Shown here piece after piece: positions 27,434 through 36,167 of a stretch of DNA of 64,000 nucleotides. Each line of letters starts with the position of its first letter. Position 1 is the stretch's first letter. The stretch comes from Chloroflexota bacterium (GTDB lineage Bacteria > Chloroflexota > Anaerolineae > Promineifilales > Promineifilaceae): NCBI GenBank assembly GCA_017993775.1, contig JAGOMA010000017.1:57659-121658 (forward strand), in the 5' to 3' direction. Under the pieces are notes generated by a model. It was not told the origin of the DNA. It worked only from the letters and a program-made list of their open reading frames with translations, and did no database searches. The translations under genes were made by a program, and so were the position numbers.

Positions 27434-28312
27434 ATGAATGTTGTTGTTTACACCGATGGCGGTTCCGATCCCAATCCTGGCATTGGCGGGTGGGCGGCCG
27501 TTTTGCAGTATGGCGAGCACGAAAAAGTACTCACCGGTAATGACCCGCAAACGACGAACAATCGGATGGAATTGCAGGCAGCCATTGCGGCGTTAGAGGC
27601 TTTGAAACGGCCGTCGCAAATCGAATTCCACACCGACTCCGAATACCTGCGCCAGGGCATTACCCAATGGATCGATAACTGGGCCAAAAATAACTGGGTT
27701 CATAAAAAAACCGGCAAACCCGTTTCCAACGCCGATTTATGGCAAACCCTGTGGCCGTTGGTCAAACGCCACGACATTACCTGGCACTGGGTAAAAGGCC
27801 ACGCCGGCAACGATCTCAACGAACGTGTCGATCAACTGGCGCGCGACGCCCGCCTCAGAATTACGCCAGATGCCCAAATTTCCGACGACATCCCGCGCCT
27901 TTACTTGCGCGCTTCCTGCAAAGGCAATCCTGGCCCTGGTGGCTGGGGTGTAATCTTGGAACATCACGGCGACACAGAACAGGCCAGCGGCTCCATACCT
28001 TCCGCCACCAACAACCGCATGGAAATCATGGCGGCGATTGAAGGTTTGTTACTGCTGCCTCCCGGAAGTCGTGTGCAGATTTTTACCACGTCAGACTATC
28101 TTTTTCAGGGGATGACTCAGTGGATTCATGGCTGGCGCAAACGAAACTGGCTGAAACGCGACGCTCAACCAGTGGCTAACGCCGATTTGTGGCAAGCGCT
28201 GGACCAGCTTGTCCACACCTATTCGGTGCGTTGGATAAACGCCAAAGGACAGACAATTCCCGCTCTGGATGAAGCGGCCAAATTGGCCTCTGAGGCTATC
28301 AACATAGTTTAA
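27434..28312 (+). CDS. Tandem RNase H protein, first copy active, second degenerate
   Basis: A 292-residue protein built of two RNase HI folds. The first (residues 1-140) keeps the full catalytic set D8 (YTDGGS), E46 (NNRMEL), D68 (HTDSEY) and D133 (RVDQLA) plus the flexible-loop H124, so it should cleave RNA in RNA-DNA hybrids. The second (about 155-292) keeps the fold ([34 protein letters not shown]). However, D8 is replaced by R159 (YLRAS) and D68 by T219 (FTTSDY), so it should be inactive. Only E197 and D279 remain. It may serve as a binding domain. ATG 27434 lacks a clear ribosome site. Confidence 0.88.
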   Translation: MNVVVYTDGGSDPNPGIGGWAAVLQYGEHEKVLTGNDPQTTNNRMELQAAIAALEALKRPSQIEFHTDSEYLRQGITQWIDNWAKNNWVHKKTGKPVSNADLWQTLWPLVKRHDITWHWVKGHAGNDLNERVDQLARDARLRITPDAQISDDIPRLYLRASCKGNPGPGGWGVILEHHGDTEQASGSIPSATNNRMEIMAAIEGLLLLPPGSRVQIFTTSDYLFQGMTQWIHGWRKRNWLKRDAQPVANADLWQALDQLVHTYSVRWINAKGQTIPALDEAAKLASEAINIV

Positions 28313-28389
28313 GCTGACGCCAACTGTGGCTCGGCTCTCAGGACGAATGCGGGATAATAGTTTCCAGGGTCAAATTAAAGGCGCGTGTT

Positions 28390-28611
28390 TTAATCTGCGT
28401 CAGTAAGGTGCAGATGTTCGCAGGTGGCGTGTAAAAAGCCAAAATTGCCGACCGGCGGCATGAGTTCCATCACTTCTGTAACGGTATATACAGACCCATT
28501 AAAGGCAATTTCATCGCCTATCTCAGGCCGTTTTTCTACGGTGATGATGGCTCCGGGATGCTTGCCCCCAATGACCACGAAGCTTACTTTAAAAAACATT
28601 TCGTCATTCAC
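28390..28611 (-). CDS. Small hypothetical beta-rich protein
   Basis: A 73-residue protein (MNDEMFFKVSFVVIGG...) of unknown family with alternating beta-strand pattern. Its ATG at 28611 lies 13 bp after the stop of the cNMP-binding gene. The ribosome site AGGAGG is 12 bases from the ATG, an unusually wide spacing, because an ACGGCCGT palindrome lies between them. Probably translated from the same mRNA as the upstream gene. Confidence 0.6.
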   Translation of the reverse strand: MNDEMFFKVSFVVIGGKHPGAIITVEKRPEIGDEIAFNGSVYTVTEVMELMPPVGNFGFLHATCEHLHLTDAD

Positions 28612-28623
28612 GGCCGTTTCCTC

Positions 28624-29064
28624 CTACAGCTCGGCCAGATTGCGATGACGCAATTTGAAGGCGATATCAATGGCCAGATTACGCATAACGAAAAAGCCAA
28701 TATGGTTATTTTGGTCACATAACTCGTAAAACCGACTGCGCTCAATCAGGTACAAGGTAGCCCCTTCCCTGGTTGCCTTCACCGATGCCGAACGATACCC
28801 CTGATCGATAAGGGCCATTTCCCCAATAACCTGACCGCGCCCCAACACCACAAGGCTGCGCGCATTATCCACCCCCTGGATAAAGACTTCCACAGACCCG
28901 GTGGCGATGATGTACATTTCGGTTCCGGTTGTGTTTTGATGAATGATTACCTCTTGGGAGCCAATTTGGACGGCCGTACAAATATCAGCCACCGCCGCCA
29001 ACTCCTCCGACGTTAAATTGGCGAAAAGTTGAACACGTTTCAGCAAATTGATGGAAATAGACAT
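28624..29064 (-). CDS. Cyclic-nucleotide-binding domain protein
   Basis: A 146-residue single cNMP-binding (Crp-type) domain. The phosphate-binding cassette region reads GEMALIDQGYRSASVKATREGATLYLI, close to the GEMALLdxxpRsAtV consensus. It lacks a C-terminal DNA-binding helix-turn-helix, so it is a sensor domain rather than a complete Crp regulator. AGGAG is seven bases before ATG 29064; the frame to 29103 has no such site. It is followed by the 73-residue gene on the same strand. Confidence 0.85.
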   Translation of the reverse strand: MSISINLLKRVQLFANLTSEELAAVADICTAVQIGSQEVIIHQNTTGTEMYIIATGSVEVFIQGVDNARSLVVLGRGQVIGEMALIDQGYRSASVKATREGATLYLIERSRFYELCDQNNHIGFFVMRNLAIDIAFKLRHRNLAEL

Positions 29065-29166
29065 TTTTTCTCCTGAACTGCTGATAATCGCCTGACAAAG
29101 CAAAGTATGGATTTCGGGTTTGATATTGACTTTTAGCGATGAGTTGGTAAAATGCCGCCTACTTAA

Positions 29167-29251
<85 letters not shown>

Positions 29252-29252
29252 T

Positions 29253-29280
29253 AAAAGCTCGGTGCAAACCGAGCTTTTTT
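29253..29280 (+). terminator. Terminator of tRNA-Leu
   Basis: AAAAGCTCGGT / ACCGAGCTTTT with a GCAA tetraloop and six T residues, starting two bases after the mature tRNA end. Confidence 0.9.
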
Positions 29281-29383
29281 GTTTTCTTTTACCAGTGCGA
29301 ATAACGGTCCCTTCATAGCTTTCATTTTGACAGATGTTCTGGTGGGCGTCAAGATTTGGATGGGAAGATGTCCTGATTTTGGT

Positions 29384-29411
29384 TTGAGAAAACCGGCACA
29401 AACTGTATAAT
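29384..29411 (+). promoter_or_regulatory. Promoter of the repeat-containing membrane protein
   Basis: TTGAGA at 29384-29389 and TATAAT at 29406-29411 with a 16-bp spacer. A TG precedes the -10 box. The start codon is 40 bp downstream. Confidence 0.6.
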
Positions 29412-29450
29412 GGCCGCTATCAGCCTGTTAAAAACTAGAGGAATAGAGAG

Positions 29451-30479
29451 ATGATTGTACTTATCGCTGTGGTAATTGTTATGTTGACGATACTTGTGAG
29501 CGCCGTATTAGCTTTGGCTGTGTCTCAATTAGACAAAGCTGTGACCGTTGGCGCGACAAAATCTGAAAATCAAGTTAAGTCCTATAACCCTGCGGTTACA
29601 CTGGGCCACAAAATTCCAGTCCAAGGCGATTACGACACCCAAATAAAAGAGGCGCGTCAGCTGGCGGCCAAACAGGCGGCGGCAACTCCCCGCGGCGCGA
29701 ATATGCGCATTGGCAATTTACGCGAACAGGCGGGTAAACAACCAACAGCTTTTGATGGCGTGAAAAGTGACCCGTTAACGGCCGTTAAAATTGCTGCCAT
29801 TCACGGTTGGGATGGCCTCCGAACCGGCATGGTCGTTGGCGCGCCTGCGCCCGTGGCGGCCGCCGCCACTGCCGCTGCGCCCACCGGCTCCGTAGAACTC
29901 GTTCCCGGCAAAGATTACCCCGTCATTGAAATTACCGACGATATGCCCGACGATGAAAAACGTAAGGCGCGTATCGCCAACTCCAAAGCCAAATCGGCCG
30001 CTATGAAAGCAGCCAAAGCCTCTGGGCAGATCGGCGCACCTGCCCCAACTGCGGCCGCACCCGCCGCCGCTAAAGCCGCCGCTCCGGCAGCCGCCGCTGC
30101 CGCCATCGGCATTGCCGAACCGGTGCTGATCGAAATTACCGACAGCATGTCGGCCGACGAAGTCCGCAAAGCGCGCATCGCTAATTCCAAGGCGAAGGCC
30201 GCTTACAACAAAGCCCTAAAGGCCGCCGGCGTGGATCCAGGCGCCGCCGCAGAAGCTGAACCTGTGGCAGCGGCCGTTGTGGAAGCGGTTTCCGCGCCGG
30301 CTGCCCCCTCAACGGACGCCGCGGCATTAGCCGGAATTCCTACACCAGACTTTATCGACATTACCGACGACATGCCAGATGACGAAAAGCGCCGGGCGCG
30401 CATTGCCAACTCCAAGGCCAAATCAGCCTATAACAAAGCGCTCAAAGCGGCCGGTATTGACCCATCAACCGTAGATTAA
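29451..30479 (+). CDS. Membrane-anchored protein with three copies of a novel charged repeat
   Basis: A 342-residue protein with one N-terminal membrane helix (residues 2-24), a charged segment, and three nearly identical repeats of about 36 residues at 158-192, 226-262 and 300-337. The repeat reads EITDDMPDDEKRKARIANSK followed by an AKSAYNKALKAAG-like helix. Long Ala/Pro/Val linkers separate the repeats. Each repeat has an acidic cap and a basic helix, so it could bind a helical or nucleic-acid partner. I recognise no family. GAGG lies upstream of ATG 29451, preceded by its own promoter and followed by a strong terminator, so it is monocistronic. Confidence 0.75.
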   Translation: MIVLIAVVIVMLTILVSAVLALAVSQLDKAVTVGATKSENQVKSYNPAVTLGHKIPVQGDYDTQIKEARQLAAKQAAATPRGANMRIGNLREQAGKQPTAFDGVKSDPLTAVKIAAIHGWDGLRTGMVVGAPAPVAAAATAAAPTGSVELVPGKDYPVIEITDDMPDDEKRKARIANSKAKSAAMKAAKASGQIGAPAPTAAAPAAAKAAAPAAAAAAIGIAEPVLIEITDSMSADEVRKARIANSKAKAAYNKALKAAGVDPGAAAEAEPVAAAVVEAVSAPAAPSTDAAALAGIPTPDFIDITDDMPDDEKRRARIANSKAKSAYNKALKAAGIDPSTVD

Positions 30480-30498
30480 CGGCTCAACAGGTGATTGG

Positions 30499-30533
30499 AA
30501 AGCCCAGGAAATTAAAAAGCCTGGGCTTTTTTT
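30499..30533 (+). terminator. Terminator of the repeat-containing membrane protein gene
   Basis: AAAGCCCAGG / CCTGGGCTTT with an A-rich 11-base loop, then a run of seven T residues. Confidence 0.85.
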
Positions 30534-30690
30534 GTGCCCTTCTGAGGCGAACATGGTGGCGCTGACCGGCAGCATCAGGGCGTTGATGTGACTGGTAAAA
30601 TTTTGTGCTTAGACCTGTGGCTTGCCCGTATGGCGTTTATGTTAATCAAACAGGGCTGTGTTACAATTCTCCCCTTGTGAGGTGGAAATT

Positions 30691-32295
30691 ATGGCAAGAG
30701 CGCTTGTCGATGTACGGATTTTGCAACGCGAATATCTACTGGCCATCAGCCGGGCTTTAACGGCCGAATTAGACCTGCACGATGTCCTGCGGATTATTTT
30801 GCAAGCCGCTGTGGAAATTGTATCCGGCCGGGCAGGGATGATTGTGTTGTCGGACCCCGACAGCGAGACGCTGCGGGTGGCGGCGGTGTATGGCATCCCG
30901 GCCAACCTGGTAGACAATTTTGCGCCGCTGATTCGCGGCGTGCCTTATCAAGAAGGGGAAGAACATAAGGCGATACCCGAATTGACGGAACGGTTGAACG
31001 AAATTGCCCGACAGGCGAATTTGGGCTTAACGGCCGTTACCCGCATCCCCATGATTTCCCGCACTGAAGTCATCGGCCTGATCTATGTGTTTCAATCCAG
31101 CAACTATGTGTTTGCCGGCGATGTGGCCGATTTGCTGCGCAGTTTCGCCGAACAGGCCGCGATTGCCGTGCGCAACGCGCGCCTATACCAGCAGGTGAAT
31201 AAGGAAAAACAACGGCTGGACGCAATTTTGGAACAAAGCGCCGACGGCGTGATGATTTTGGATCGCGGGCTGCGAATTACCGTGTTTAACAAGGCGTTGA
31301 GCACCATGACTGGTTGGCCGGCGCATGAGGCCATTGGGCTTTCTCATGCCGAGGTGGTGCAGTGGGAACGGTTGCGGACGAATACGGATTTGGCGGCGGC
31401 CATTGCCAACGGCTGGCCGATGCCCGGGTCGGCGCATTTGTATGTAGAGGGTGATTTTCTGAGACCGCACCACGATCGGCACCAGACGGCCGACGGCCGT
31501 CTGATCAGCCTGGGTATTACCTATGCGCCGTTTTTAGATGGGAACGGCCGTATGACCGACATCATCGCCAACGTCCGCGACCTCACGCGCTACCGCGAAG
31601 AAGAACAGTTGCAAAAAACCTTTATCTCCGTCATCAGCCACGAGCTAAAAACACCCGTGTCCATCATCAAAGGGTACGCCGGAACCCTGCGGCGGCAAGA
31701 CGCCAATTGGTCACGAGAAATTGTGGACGAATCCCTGACCGTCATCGAAGAAGAAGCCGACAACCTGACCGACCTTATTGATAATCTGCTGGAAGTTTCT
31801 CGCCTGCAAGCCGGAACATTTAGCCTGGCCGTCAGCGATGATGTGCAGCTGCCCAAAATCGCCCAGACTGTCGTGCGTAAATTTAGCAACCAGACCAACA
31901 AACATTTCTTTTTCCTTGACTTTCCTCAGGATTTCCCCACAATTTGGGGCGACGAACGCCGCCTGACGCAGGTGCTGAACAATTTGCTCAGCAACGCCAT
32001 CAAATATTCAATTGATGGCGGCCAGATTACCATTCGGGGGACCGTTCACGCCAATCATGTGGCGGTGGCCATTGTCGATGAAGGCATCGGCATCCCGGAA
32101 CACCAACAACATCGTATTTTTCAGCAATTTTCCCGGCTGGATAATGCCTTGAGTCGCAAGACTGAAGGAACAGGACTGGGTTTGTACTTAACCAGGGCCA
32201 TTGTGGAAGCCCACAACGGCCGTATCTGGTTTGCCAACAACACCGATGGCCCTGGCACAACCTTTACTTTTTCTTTACCAATAGAGCAGCAATAA
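30691..32295 (+). CDS. GAF-PAS sensor histidine kinase
   Basis: A 534-residue soluble histidine kinase. It has a GAF domain (residues about 20-165), a PAS domain (about 175-295, ILEQSADGVMILDRGLRITVFNKAL), a HisKA dimerisation domain with phospho-accepting H317 (SVISHELKTP), and a HATPase domain (NNLLSNAIKYS; DEGIGIPEHQ; TEGTGLGLYL). No membrane helix is present, so it probably senses a cytoplasmic signal. No response-regulator gene is adjacent. ATG 30691 has GAGGTGG just upstream; the longer frame from 30658 lacks a site. The first ACGGCCG-like element encodes ALTAEL in the GAF domain. Confidence 0.92.
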   Translation: MARALVDVRILQREYLLAISRALTAELDLHDVLRIILQAAVEIVSGRAGMIVLSDPDSETLRVAAVYGIPANLVDNFAPLIRGVPYQEGEEHKAIPELTERLNEIARQANLGLTAVTRIPMISRTEVIGLIYVFQSSNYVFAGDVADLLRSFAEQAAIAVRNARLYQQVNKEKQRLDAILEQSADGVMILDRGLRITVFNKALSTMTGWPAHEAIGLSHAEVVQWERLRTNTDLAAAIANGWPMPGSAHLYVEGDFLRPHHDRHQTADGRLISLGITYAPFLDGNGRMTDIIANVRDLTRYREEEQLQKTFISVISHELKTPVSIIKGYAGTLRRQDANWSREIVDESLTVIEEEADNLTDLIDNLLEVSRLQAGTFSLAVSDDVQLPKIAQTVVRKFSNQTNKHFFFLDFPQDFPTIWGDERRLTQVLNNLLSNAIKYSIDGGQITIRGTVHANHVAVAIVDEGIGIPEHQQHRIFQQFSRLDNALSRKTEGTGLGLYLTRAIVEAHNGRIWFANNTDGPGTTFTFSLPIEQQ

Positions 32296-32374
32296 CCCCA
32301 AGTCATCAAAACGGGCGCGCCTGGTCGAATCGCATCTGGCGGCACGCCTCGCGCCCAGTCTCAGGAGAAAACTC

Positions 32375-33712
32375 ATGCAAACCCAGATTACCTGCCCCAA
32401 TTGTCAGACCCCTTACGTTGCCGACGTTTACCAACTCATCGACGTTGGCCGGCAACCAGAACTTAAACAACTTGTCCTTAGCGGTCAATTTAACCTGGCC
32501 GTGTGCCCCAATTGTCGCGCCAGCGGCCAAATTGGCACGCCCCTCGTTTACCATGATCCGGCCCATGAGCTGTTCATGACCTATGTGCCATCGGAAATGA
32601 ACCTGGACCCGATGCAGCGCGAGCAAATTATCGGCCGTTTGGTGCGCCAGGTGGTGGAAGACACCCCGCCCGAAAAACGGCGCGCATACATGTTCCAACC
32701 CCAAGTCGTCATCACCCTGCAAACCTTCATGGAAAACATCTTGGAAACCGAAGGGATTACCAAAGAAATGATCGCCCGCCAGCGCAAACAATCCGAACTT
32801 TTGCGGAAACTGGCCAATGCCGATAAAGATGTGCGCGACTACTTGCTCAAGGACAATATGGCGCTGATCGACGAGACCTTCCTGGCCATGTTGCAATCGA
32901 TTATGGAAGCCGCCTCGCAAATGGAAGACAACGGCCAGTTGGTGAAATTGAGCAATTTGCGGGCCAAGCTAATGACCGAAACGCCAGCCGGCCGCCGGGT
33001 GGAAAAACAGCAAATTGCGGTGCATCAATTTAATCAGGCGGCTAAAAAGCAGGGCGGGTTGTCGGCGGAACTGCTGTTGGACCATGTTTTAGCCAACCGT
33101 GATGATGATGGCGTGGTTGATGCCATTGTAAACGCCGGACAAGGCGCTTTGCGTTACAACTTCTTCAGTCTGTTTACTGAAGAAATCGAGAAGGAAGAGA
33201 AAGCGGGCAACCTGGCAGCTGCCAAACAGTTGTCGGATTTGCGGGCGCGGCTGCTAAAAATCTATGACCAGATTCAGCAGCAAACGCGGCAGGTGATGAC
33301 GCAAGCGGCCGAGACGTTGGAAGCGATTTTGCAGGCGCCAGATTTGGAAACGGCCGTACGCGCCAATTTCGAGCAGTTTGACGACGCCTTTATGTATTAC
33401 CTGGCCTCGCGCATCGCTCAGGCCGACCAGCAGGGACAAACCGACATGGTACAGGCCCTGCAGCATATTCACACGCTGATTGTTCGGGAAGCCGAAGGCT
33501 CGGTGCCACCGGAAATCCAACTATTGAACGCCATGTTGGAAGCGGAAACCGATTCGGAGCGCGCGCAAATTTTAGAAGAGCATCCGGAATTGGTCTCGGC
33601 AGAGATTTTGGAAGTGTTAGACGCGGTTCAGGATCAGGTGTTACAAACGGGGCAAGAGGAGCTAAACGGCCGTCTCGAAACCATCAAAGCCATGATTGCC
33701 GCCCGCCTATAA
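32375..33712 (+). CDS. CpXC-domain protein
   Basis: A 445-residue protein starting with a CpXC zinc-binding domain (ITCPNCQTPY...AVCPNCRASGQ, residues 7-50, then PLVYHDPAHELFMTYVPSEMN). The rest is all helical, with heptad-like stretches (EKEEKAGNLAAAKQLSDLRARLLKIYDQIQQQ). CpXC proteins are widespread in bacteria but not characterised. It follows the histidine kinase gene by 79 bp and may share its transcript. A strong terminator at 33775-33808 closes the unit. Confidence 0.85.
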   Translation: MQTQITCPNCQTPYVADVYQLIDVGRQPELKQLVLSGQFNLAVCPNCRASGQIGTPLVYHDPAHELFMTYVPSEMNLDPMQREQIIGRLVRQVVEDTPPEKRRAYMFQPQVVITLQTFMENILETEGITKEMIARQRKQSELLRKLANADKDVRDYLLKDNMALIDETFLAMLQSIMEAASQMEDNGQLVKLSNLRAKLMTETPAGRRVEKQQIAVHQFNQAAKKQGGLSAELLLDHVLANRDDDGVVDAIVNAGQGALRYNFFSLFTEEIEKEEKAGNLAAAKQLSDLRARLLKIYDQIQQQTRQVMTQAAETLEAILQAPDLETAVRANFEQFDDAFMYYLASRIAQADQQGQTDMVQALQHIHTLIVREAEGSVPPEIQLLNAMLEAETDSERAQILEEHPELVSAEILEVLDAVQDQVLQTGQEELNGRLETIKAMIAARL

Positions 33713-33774
33713 AGGACAATAAAACATATTAGTCCCTTTTCACACAGCCCCGCGAGATCAAATAGACCCAGGAA

Positions 33775-33808
33775 CAAAAAACGCCACGCAGAAGCGTGGC
33801 GTTTTTTT
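33775..33808. terminator. Strong bidirectional terminator
   Basis: Stem ACGCCACGC / GCGTGGCGT with AGAA loop, flanked by six A residues and seven T residues, between the convergent CpXC and FHA-regulator genes. Confidence 0.9.
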
Positions 33809-33830
33809 GTAAATCAATCGTTATGCGTGG

Positions 33831-34475
33831 TTAATGCGGGCCATTGTCCAGGCGAAAACCGTGACCGCGCACAGTTACAATGTAGTTATAATCATCCACT
33901 TCATTCAGGCGGTCGCGCAGGCGGCGTACGAGCGCGTCAATGGCTTGTTCGGAAACGCCAATGCCTTCCGTGCCCGGCCAGACCACCTCGATGATATCTT
34001 CGCGGCTGCTGACGGCGCCATTTCCGACATACAAAAGCTCCAACAAACGAAATTGAGCCAACGAGAGCGGCGGCGATAAAAGCTGTCCTTTGATGTACAC
34101 CGAGCGCTGCGATTCGTCGATGGTTAGAGCGCCTTGATAGGTTGGTGGTTCAAAAGTTAATGGCAAGGTGGCGTCTGTGCCCACAAAAACCAGTTTGACG
34201 CAGAGGGCGATCTGAATCTCATCGCCATCTTGCAGTGGCACGGTGCCGGTGACTTGTTCGCCATTCAGGTGGGTGCCATTTTTACTGCCGAGGTCTTGAA
34301 GGAAGAAACGGCCGTCTCGTCGCAGCACCTTGATGTGATACCGGGAAACCTGTCGCTCTGGCAAAACCAGATTGCTGTCACTTCCGCGCCCGACCACAAA
34401 CTCGTCGGTGTCAATGATCCAGCGCTGGCCGATAAGTTCTCCTTCACGGGCAATTAAAACAGGTTGTTCATCCAT
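33831..34475 (-). CDS. FHA + winged-helix transcriptional regulator
   Basis: A 214-residue fusion. An FHA phosphothreonine-binding domain (residues about 15-95, FVVGRGSDSNLVLPERQVSRYHIKV and DLGSKNGTHLNG) is joined to an OmpR-type winged helix (about 110-212, LSLAQFRLLELLYVGNGAVSSREDIIEVVWP and AIDALVRRLRDRL...TVRGHGFRL). This suggests a transcription factor controlled by Thr phosphorylation rather than Asp phosphorylation. It is divergent from a Ser/Thr kinase gene, its probable upstream kinase. The ATG 34475 has GGGTGG five bases upstream; a GTG at 34484 is an alternative. Confidence 0.88.
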   Translation of the reverse strand: MDEQPVLIAREGELIGQRWIIDTDEFVVGRGSDSNLVLPERQVSRYHIKVLRRDGRFFLQDLGSKNGTHLNGEQVTGTVPLQDGDEIQIALCVKLVFVGTDATLPLTFEPPTYQGALTIDESQRSVYIKGQLLSPPLSLAQFRLLELLYVGNGAVSSREDIIEVVWPGTEGIGVSEQAIDALVRRLRDRLNEVDDYNYIVTVRGHGFRLDNGPH

Positions 34476-34556
34476 GATTTCCACCCTTTCATGAAATCCA
34501 AATAACCATGTCTTAGGTCAGAGTGCTACAATTCCACATGGTCATTTACAAGGTGT

Positions 34557-34562
34557 TATAAT
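34557..34562 (+). promoter_or_regulatory. Candidate -10 box of the Ser/Thr kinase gene
   Basis: TATAAT 30 bp before the kinase start codon in the divergent region. The best -35 candidate (TTCCAC) is 19 bp upstream and weak, so an activator may be needed. Confidence 0.4.
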
Positions 34563-34591
34563 ACAACAAGACGGTAAAATGACATAATCGT

Positions 34592-35563
34592 ATGATGTTA
34601 CACACAAACAATACTATTCTACGCGAACGCTATAAGATAACCAACATTGTAGGGCAGGGCGGTATGGGCAGCGTGTACCGGGCGGAGGATTTGCGTCTGC
34701 CTGGGCGACTTTGCGCCATCAAAGCCGTTGAACCCGACCCCAATTTTTCGCCTGAGCTGCAACAACAGGCACAAAGCCAATTTTTGCAGGAAGCCAGCAT
34801 CCTGGCGCAGCTCGATCATCCTAATTTGCCTAAGGTGTCTGATTTTTTCTCAGAAAACGGCCGTGACTACCTGGTGATGGATTTCGTGCCTGGCAAAGAC
34901 CTGCGCGAACTGCTGGTTGAAGCTGGTGGGCCGTTGGCCGAAAAATTGGTCTTAAAATGGGCGGAACAAATTATCGACGCTCTCGCTTACCTCCACCAGC
35001 AAGACCCACCCATTTTGCACCGCGACATTAAGCCCGGCAACATCAAGCTGACGCCAGACGGCCGTATCAAACTGGTAGATTTTGGCCTGGTTAAACTCAT
35101 GGTCCCCGACGACTCGCGGACGATCACGGTTGTTCAGGGGCGGGGCACGGCCTTATATACGCCTCTGGAGCAATATGGCGGCGACGGCGGCCACACCGAT
35201 GCCCGCACCGATGTGTACGCTCTGGCGGCGACTTTTTACCATCTGCTCACCAATGTTCCACCGCCAGATGCCAAACTCCGTTTTCTCAACCCGCGCATTT
35301 TGCAGCCGCCGGAAGACATCAATGAAACCATCAGTCATGGTGTTTCTGAAGCCATCATGTGGGCGCTGGAAATGCACCCCGACCAGCGCCCGGAAAGTGT
35401 ACAGGCGTTTTATCAGGTGTTTACCGGCCATCAGCCACGTCCCGGCCGCGAAAATGATCTGACGGCCGTAACATCCATCCTCACCGCCTTACGCGCCAAT
35501 TGGGTGACGGCCGTTTTTGTCCTGACACTCTTCTTTGTCGCTGTTCTGCTGACCATCCTGTAG
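34592..35563 (+). CDS. Membrane-anchored Ser/Thr protein kinase
   Basis: A 323-residue Hanks-type kinase. It has a glycine loop ([12 protein letters not shown]), a VAIK-type lysine (CAIKAVE), the catalytic loop [14 protein letters not shown] and an activation segment ending in TPLEQY. A single C-terminal membrane helix (last about 25 residues) follows, with almost no extracytoplasmic part. It therefore has no sensory outer domain. It is divergent from the FHA/winged-helix regulator, its likely substrate. An IS1-InsA-like zinc-finger/HTH gene starts three bases after its stop. Several ACGGCCGT copies occur in the coding region. Confidence 0.92.
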   Translation: MMLHTNNTILRERYKITNIVGQGGMGSVYRAEDLRLPGRLCAIKAVEPDPNFSPELQQQAQSQFLQEASILAQLDHPNLPKVSDFFSENGRDYLVMDFVPGKDLRELLVEAGGPLAEKLVLKWAEQIIDALAYLHQQDPPILHRDIKPGNIKLTPDGRIKLVDFGLVKLMVPDDSRTITVVQGRGTALYTPLEQYGGDGGHTDARTDVYALAATFYHLLTNVPPPDAKLRFLNPRILQPPEDINETISHGVSEAIMWALEMHPDQRPESVQAFYQVFTGHQPRPGRENDLTAVTSILTALRANWVTAVFVLTLFFVAVLLTIL

Positions 35564-35565
35564 TC

Positions 35566-35958
35566 ATGGAAGAAATTGTTCTGGTTGAATGCCCGCGCTG
35601 CCAGGAGCATACTGCGCAAATCCGCGACGGCCGTACGCCCGCCGGCAGCCAGCGCTATCGCTGTAAACATTGCCACACACGCTACACGCCCTCGCCCAAA
35701 GACAAAGGCTACGACGAAGAAGTGCGCCTGCAAGCGCTCAGCCTCTATCTGGATGGCCTCAGTCTGCGCGAAATCAGTCGGCTTCTCAGCGTCAACCATC
35801 AAAGCGTCGCCAACTGGATCAACGACTACGCTACCCACATGCCGCCCAATCTACCACCCAGCATCCTGGAAATCGCCATTCTGGACGGCTTCTATACGCC
35901 CCCCACCCGGCCTCGCCGGCGAAAAATCGGCGCTTCTGCACCAACAAACGCAACCTAA
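35566..35958 (+). CDS. Zinc-finger/HTH protein resembling the InsA part of IS1-type transposases
   Basis: A 130-residue protein. The N-terminal zinc ribbon (VECPRCQEH...YRCKHCHTRYTPSPK) and following helix-turn-helix (VRLQALSLYLDGLSLREISRLLSVNHQSVANWINDY) match the DNA-binding InsA-type N-terminus of IS1-like transposases. No DDE catalytic domain follows and no terminal inverted repeats are visible. It starts three bases after the kinase stop (35563), in the same transcript. It may be a domesticated DNA-binding protein serving the kinase system, or a transposase remnant. The Arg/Pro-rich tail (PTRPRRRK) is unusual. Confidence 0.65.
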   Translation: MEEIVLVECPRCQEHTAQIRDGRTPAGSQRYRCKHCHTRYTPSPKDKGYDEEVRLQALSLYLDGLSLREISRLLSVNHQSVANWINDYATHMPPNLPPSILEIAILDGFYTPPTRPRRRKIGASAPTNAT

Positions 35959-35990
35959 CACCACGCATTTAGACGGTTTTTCTGTTTGTG

Positions 35991-36019
35991 TTGACATAGG
36001 TACATGCTCTGGTTATAGT
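35991..36019 (+). promoter_or_regulatory. Near-consensus promoter for the sugar ABC ATPase gene
   Basis: TTGACA at 35991-35996 and TATAGT at 36014-36019, spacer 17 bp, identical in hexamers and spacing to the sRNA promoter at 15492-15520. A leader of about 140 nt follows. Confidence 0.75.
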
Positions 36020-36167
36020 TGCCAAAGAATTTTCCAAGAAACAAAAATTGAAGTCTCGATTTTTACAAAATCAATTCTCACGATTTAAATCAACAGCATG
36101 TTCAAGGTGGCTGGCAAACAGACAGTATGGTTTTGAACGCCAGCAAACAAGGTCAAAGGAGAATAAA

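Noticed and set aside
35566..35958. Complete IS1-type insertion sequence
   Set aside because: There is no DDE catalytic domain, no terminal inverted repeats and no target duplication.
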